From Citricoccus sp. WCRC_4 (lineage in GTDB: Bacteria > Actinomycetota > Actinomycetes > Actinomycetales > Micrococcaceae): DNA of 9,075 nt. Positions within the stretch are counted from its first letter, which is position 1; each line of letters begins with the position of its first letter. The notes under the pieces are model-generated. The model was given only the letters and a program-made list of their open reading frames with translations. It was not told the origin of the DNA and searched no databases. The translations under genes were made by a program, and so were the position numbers. This document shows, piece after piece, positions 6,169 through 9,075 of this stretch. The stretch is taken from assembly GCA_026645375.1 (NCBI GenBank), contig JAPFFX010000367.1, positions 1 through 9,075 on the forward strand, given 5' to 3'.

Positions 6169-7596
6169 ATGTTCCGCCGGCCGGACCGGAGACACCCGAG
6201 GGATGCGGTCGCTCCCGGGGAGGGGTCCGCGGTGCGGCACGCCATCGTCGGGTTCCTGGTCACCGGGCTGCTCGTGCTGTTGGTGGTCGCGGTCCCCGTC
6301 GCGGTCTGGGTGCGCGGGGTCTCACACGAGATCGTCGTGCGGGACGCCCTGGAGCGGACGCAACGGCTGGCCGATGACGTGGTCTCCACCGCCATCGTCG
6401 ATGGCCTGCAGGGCGGGTCCCCGGCGGCGCTGGCGCAGGTCGAGGATCGTCTGGCCCCCTGGGTGACCGATGAGACGATCCTGCGCGTGAAGATCTGGGA
6501 CGCGGAGGGCACGGTCCTGTACTCGGACGTCCCGGAACTGATCGGCTCCACCGTCGACCTCGAGCCCTGGGCGCAGCAGCTGCTGGCCGGAGGCCCGGGC
6601 ACCGTCAGCGTCGGCGAGCAGGCCGAGGACGAGAACATGCACGAGGCGGGCGACGGGGAGCTCGTCGGGGTCTACGTGGCCTCGCACGCCGCGGCGCACG
6701 ACCCGGTACTGGTGGAGGTGTACTTCGACGACGAGGTGCTGCTCGGTCCGCAGGGGCACACCCTGCTCCGGATGACGCCGGTGCTCCTGGGGGCCATGGC
6801 CGTGCTGCAGGGCGCGCAACTCATTCCCGGCATCCGGCTGGCACGGCAGGTCCAGGACCGCCAGCGGGAACGCCGGGCCATCCTGCAGCAGGCCATCGAG
6901 GCCGGTGAGCGCGAGCGCGTCCGCCTCGCGGTGGCCCTGCACGACGACATCCTCCAGGACCTGGCGGGGCTCGCCTACACCCTGGAACCGGCCGACGACG
7001 CCTCATCGGTCCAGGACCCCGGTGCGGTGCTGCGGCAGAGCATCGTCAAGCTGCGTGCCATCACCTCGGACCTCTATTCCTCTCCGGTGGACGCCGACAC
7101 GCTGCCCTCGGCGCTGGGCGTCCTGGCCGAACGCACCCGGAACCGGGAGATCACCACCGTCGTGCACATCGCCCAGGATTCGGGGCTCGACGAGGCCCAG
7201 GCGACCGCCTGCCACAGGATCGCCCGGGAGGCCATGATGAACGTCATCAAGCATGCCCAGGCCACCTCCGTCCACCTGGGACTGGCCCGCCGGGGGAGGG
7301 AGGTGACGCTGTCCATCTCCGATGACGGCGTGGGTTTCGACACCGGTGCCCCGGCCGCCCCCGGTCACTTCGGCCTGCGCATGATGGCCGACGTCGCCGA
7401 TTCCGTCGGGGCCCGGCTGGCGACGCGCTGTTCCCCGGCGGGTGGCACCGAGATCACCGTGACGTTTCCCGCCCCCGCGCCACCACACCGCCTGAACCGC
7501 GCATCGCCCTCCTCGGCGCCTGGGCGCGCGACGTTGGTTTTTCACAAGCTCTTTCGTCCACACTCCCTGCAGGGAGGGCACGGCACCGGACGGTGA
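6169..7596 (+). CDS. HisKA_3-type sensor histidine kinase
   Basis: A 475-residue membrane kinase pairing with the response regulator. A first membrane helix (about residues 25-48) and a second (about 200-222) enclose an extracytoplasmic sensor of about 150 residues containing VKIWDAEGTVLYSDVPELIGS, typical of actinobacterial NarL-class kinases; the ligand is unknown. The dimerisation/phosphoacceptor segment follows, with His258 in ALHDDILQ. The HATPase domain has the N-box REAMMNVIKHA (Asn358), DDGVGFD (385-391), GHFGLRMM (from 399) and GGTEITVTFP. Most relatives end about there; here some 34 low-complexity residues follow, in a less biased, A/T-richer stretch that may hold the next gene's control region. 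The ATG at 6169 is 3 bases after the regulator's stop and has GGTGAG-like sequence upstream. The oxidase starts 9 bases after the stop. Confidence 0.94.
   Translation: MFRRPDRRHPRDAVAPGEGSAVRHAIVGFLVTGLLVLLVVAVPVAVWVRGVSHEIVVRDALERTQRLADDVVSTAIVDGLQGGSPAALAQVEDRLAPWVTDETILRVKIWDAEGTVLYSDVPELIGSTVDLEPWAQQLLAGGPGTVSVGEQAEDENMHEAGDGELVGVYVASHAAAHDPVLVEVYFDDEVLLGPQGHTLLRMTPVLLGAMAVLQGAQLIPGIRLARQVQDRQRERRAILQQAIEAGERERVRLAVALHDDILQDLAGLAYTLEPADDASSVQDPGAVLRQSIVKLRAITSDLYSSPVDADTLPSALGVLAERTRNREITTVVHIAQDSGLDEAQATACHRIAREAMMNVIKHAQATSVHLGLARRGREVTLSISDDGVGFDTGAPAAPGHFGLRMMADVADSVGARLATRCSPAGGTEITVTFPAPAPPHRLNRASPSSAPGRATLVFHKLFRPHSLQGGHGTGR
7533..7576 (+). promoter_or_regulatory. A/T-rich patch and palindrome before the oxidase gene
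   Basis: A locally A/T-rich run including TTGGTT (7534-7539) and TTTTTCACAAG is followed by a perfect 14-base palindrome, CTCCCTGCAGGGAG (7563-7576), 29 bases before the oxidase ATG. It lies within the tail of the kinase gene. No good -10 is seen at 17-18 bases, so the promoter is uncertain; the palindrome could be an operator or RNA hairpin. Confidence 0.35.
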
Positions 7597-7605
7597 GGTA
7601 CGAGC

Positions 7606-9075
7606 ATGGCGGTATCCAGGCGACACGTCATCCTGCTCGGCGGCCTGGGCGTCATGGGCGCCGGGGCAGCCGCGCTCCCGTGGGGGAGCGTGGAAGCGAA
7701 GTCCGCCAGCAAGCTCGACGACAGGCAGATGCCCCGGCCCTACGCCGCCGAATTCACCCAGCCGCCGGTCCTCAAGCCCACGTCCTGGGGCGTGGATCCG
7801 GACGACGGGGCCCCCATCAAGCACTACACGGTGACGGAACGCGCGTCCACGGCACGGATGCTGCCCCGACTGGACACCCCGATCCTGGGCTACGACGGCA
7901 TCTTCCCCGGACCGACCATCGAGGTCGAGCGCGGGACCAGGACCACGCTGACGGTGCGCAACCAGCTGCCGGCGACCCACCCCGCGCACGGGCACGTCCT
8001 GGCGACCTCCACGCACCTGCACGGCTCCGCCTCGCTGCCGCAGTACGACGGCTACGCGAGCGACGTGACCATGCCCGGCTTCAAGAAGACCTACCACTAC
8101 CCGAACTTCCAGTCCGCGCGCAGCATCTGGTACCACGACCACGGTGTCCACTTCACCGCCCAGAACGCCTACTCCGGACTCCTCGCCCAGTACCGGATCC
8201 ACGACCCGCAGGAACGCGAGCTCTTGCCGCAGGGCGAGTTCGACGTGGGCCTGACGATCTCGGACGCCATGTTCGCCAGAGACGGTGCCTTGGGCTACGA
8301 CGACAGGTCGCATTCGGGGCTCTGGGGCGACGTCATCCTGGTCAACGGCGTCCCCTGGCCGCGCATGAAGGTCAAGCGGCGTATCTACCGGTTCAGGATG
8401 CTCAACGCCTCCATTTCCCGGTCCTTGCGGCCCTACCTGCTCTCCGGGGAGCCGCTGACCATCGTCGCCACCGACGGTGGGCTCATGCCCGAGGCCGTCA
8501 ACGTGGCCCATTGGCGTCACGCCGGCTCGGAACGCTACGAGGTCCTGATCGACTTCTCGAAGTACCAGCCCGGCACCCGGGTGGAACTGCGGAACCGCTC
8601 CAACGAGAACAACCGCGATTACGCCCACACCAACAAGATCATGGCCTTCGACGTGGTGGACGACCCCTTCGACACCTCCGACCCCACCTGGAACACCCTG
8701 CCCACGGTGCTGGACCCGGACTCGGAGGTGATGGCCCTGACGAGGGACATGGCCGTCAAGAAGCGGAACATGCGGGTCAAGCGCGACGACAAGACGAACC
8801 TGTGGACGCTGGACGACAAGACCTGGGGGGAGGTCATTGCCAGTGGGTACCAGGACGTCTTCGCCCAGGTGGGTCTCAATACCGTCGAGGAGTGGGAGAT
8901 CGAGAACAAGTCGGGCGGCTGGTTCCATCCCATTCACCTCCACCTGGTCGATTTCAAGATCACCAGCCGCAACGGCCGGGCGCCCTTCCCCTACGAGGCC
9001 GGGCCGAAGGACGTCGTCTATGTGGGGGAGGGGGAAAAGGTCAAGCTGCTGATGCGCTTCGGACCGCACCAGGGC
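7606..9075 (+). CDS. Tat-exported multicopper oxidase, CotA/PhsA-like, 3' truncated
   Basis: A laccase-like three-domain cupredoxin oxidase that couples one-electron oxidation of phenolic or similar substrates, or bilirubin-like compounds, to reduction of oxygen to water. The first 490 codons are present and no stop occurs. The N-terminus MAVSRRHVILLGGLGVMGAG is a twin-arginine signal (SRRHVIL), as expected for a protein exported folded with copper. Copper-ligand motifs seen are THLHG (His137, His139), WYHDHG (His177, His179) and HPIHLH (His441, 444, 446). The fourth, HCHxxxH, should lie about 20 residues beyond the window, since the sequence ends at MRFGPHQG just before it in this family. 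GHILGYDG-type FPGPTIEV and YDGYASD elements resemble CotA/phenoxazinone synthase more than small two-domain laccases. GAGG (7595-7598) lies 7 bases before the ATG, overlapping the kinase stop. Substrate is not predictable from sequence. Confidence 0.93.
   Translation, partial: MAVSRRHVILLGGLGVMGAGAAALPWGSVEAKSASKLDDRQMPRPYAAEFTQPPVLKPTSWGVDPDDGAPIKHYTVTERASTARMLPRLDTPILGYDGIFPGPTIEVERGTRTTLTVRNQLPATHPAHGHVLATSTHLHGSASLPQYDGYASDVTMPGFKKTYHYPNFQSARSIWYHDHGVHFTAQNAYSGLLAQYRIHDPQERELLPQGEFDVGLTISDAMFARDGALGYDDRSHSGLWGDVILVNGVPWPRMKVKRRIYRFRMLNASISRSLRPYLLSGEPLTIVATDGGLMPEAVNVAHWRHAGSERYEVLIDFSKYQPGTRVELRNRSNENNRDYAHTNKIMAFDVVDDPFDTSDPTWNTLPTVLDPDSEVMALTRDMAVKKRNMRVKRDDKTNLWTLDDKTWGEVIASGYQDVFAQVGLNTVEEWEIENKSGGWFHPIHLHLVDFKITSRNGRAPFPYEAGPKDVVYVGEGEKVKLLMRFGPHQG

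Noticed and set aside
7003..9069. 688-residue minus-strand open frame
   Set aside because: Complement of the kinase and oxidase genes; Val/Gly/His-rich with no domain, while both plus-strand genes show full motif sets.

Overview
The window reads as chromosomal DNA from a high-GC actinomycete, most likely of the Micrococcaceae/Micrococcales type. This rests on the strong G/C bias at third codon positions, GTG starts, Actinobacteria-type AceE, DUF3052 and AhpE proteins, and a SARP-family regulator. Genus cannot be fixed from the sequence alone.

Layout. (1) Positions 1-1482, minus strand: the N-terminal half of aceE (pyruvate dehydrogenase E1). (2) Positions 1710-2660, plus strand: a DUF3052 protein and an AhpE-type 1-Cys peroxiredoxin, divergent from aceE; the same three-gene neighbourhood occurs around Rv2238c-Rv2241 of Mycobacterium tuberculosis. 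(3) Positions 2870-2945: tRNA-Val(TAC). (4) Positions 2902-3401, minus strand: two overlapping small genes that run up to and antisense into the tRNA, looking like accessory material beside a tRNA. (5) Positions 3402-4100: about 700 bp with no convincing gene but several strong hairpins, five tandem heptamers and a set of mutually exclusive stems just before the next gene. (6) Positions 4101-5087: a short SARP regulator (winged helix plus BTAD domain). (7) Positions 5088-5478: a regulatory leader with paired palindromes, a candidate promoter, a 36-codon leader ORF and hairpins. (8) Positions 5479-7596: a NarL/LuxR-type response regulator and its HisKA_3 sensor kinase. (9) Positions 7606-9075: a Tat-exported CotA/PhsA-like multicopper oxidase, cut by the window end.

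How the parts may work together. The SARP, the two-component pair and the oxidase all point the same way and are closely packed. The simplest reading is that a membrane kinase senses an extracytoplasmic signal, its response regulator (perhaps with the SARP) acts on DNA, and an exported copper oxidase is the output. This is inferred from position and family. The most unusual signal is in the RNA leaders: ahead of the response regulator, a small ORF with a good ribosome-binding site ends inside the loop of a hairpin that would cover the regulator's own ribosome-binding site, and the SARP has a related GCCCCTAGG hairpin in its upstream region.
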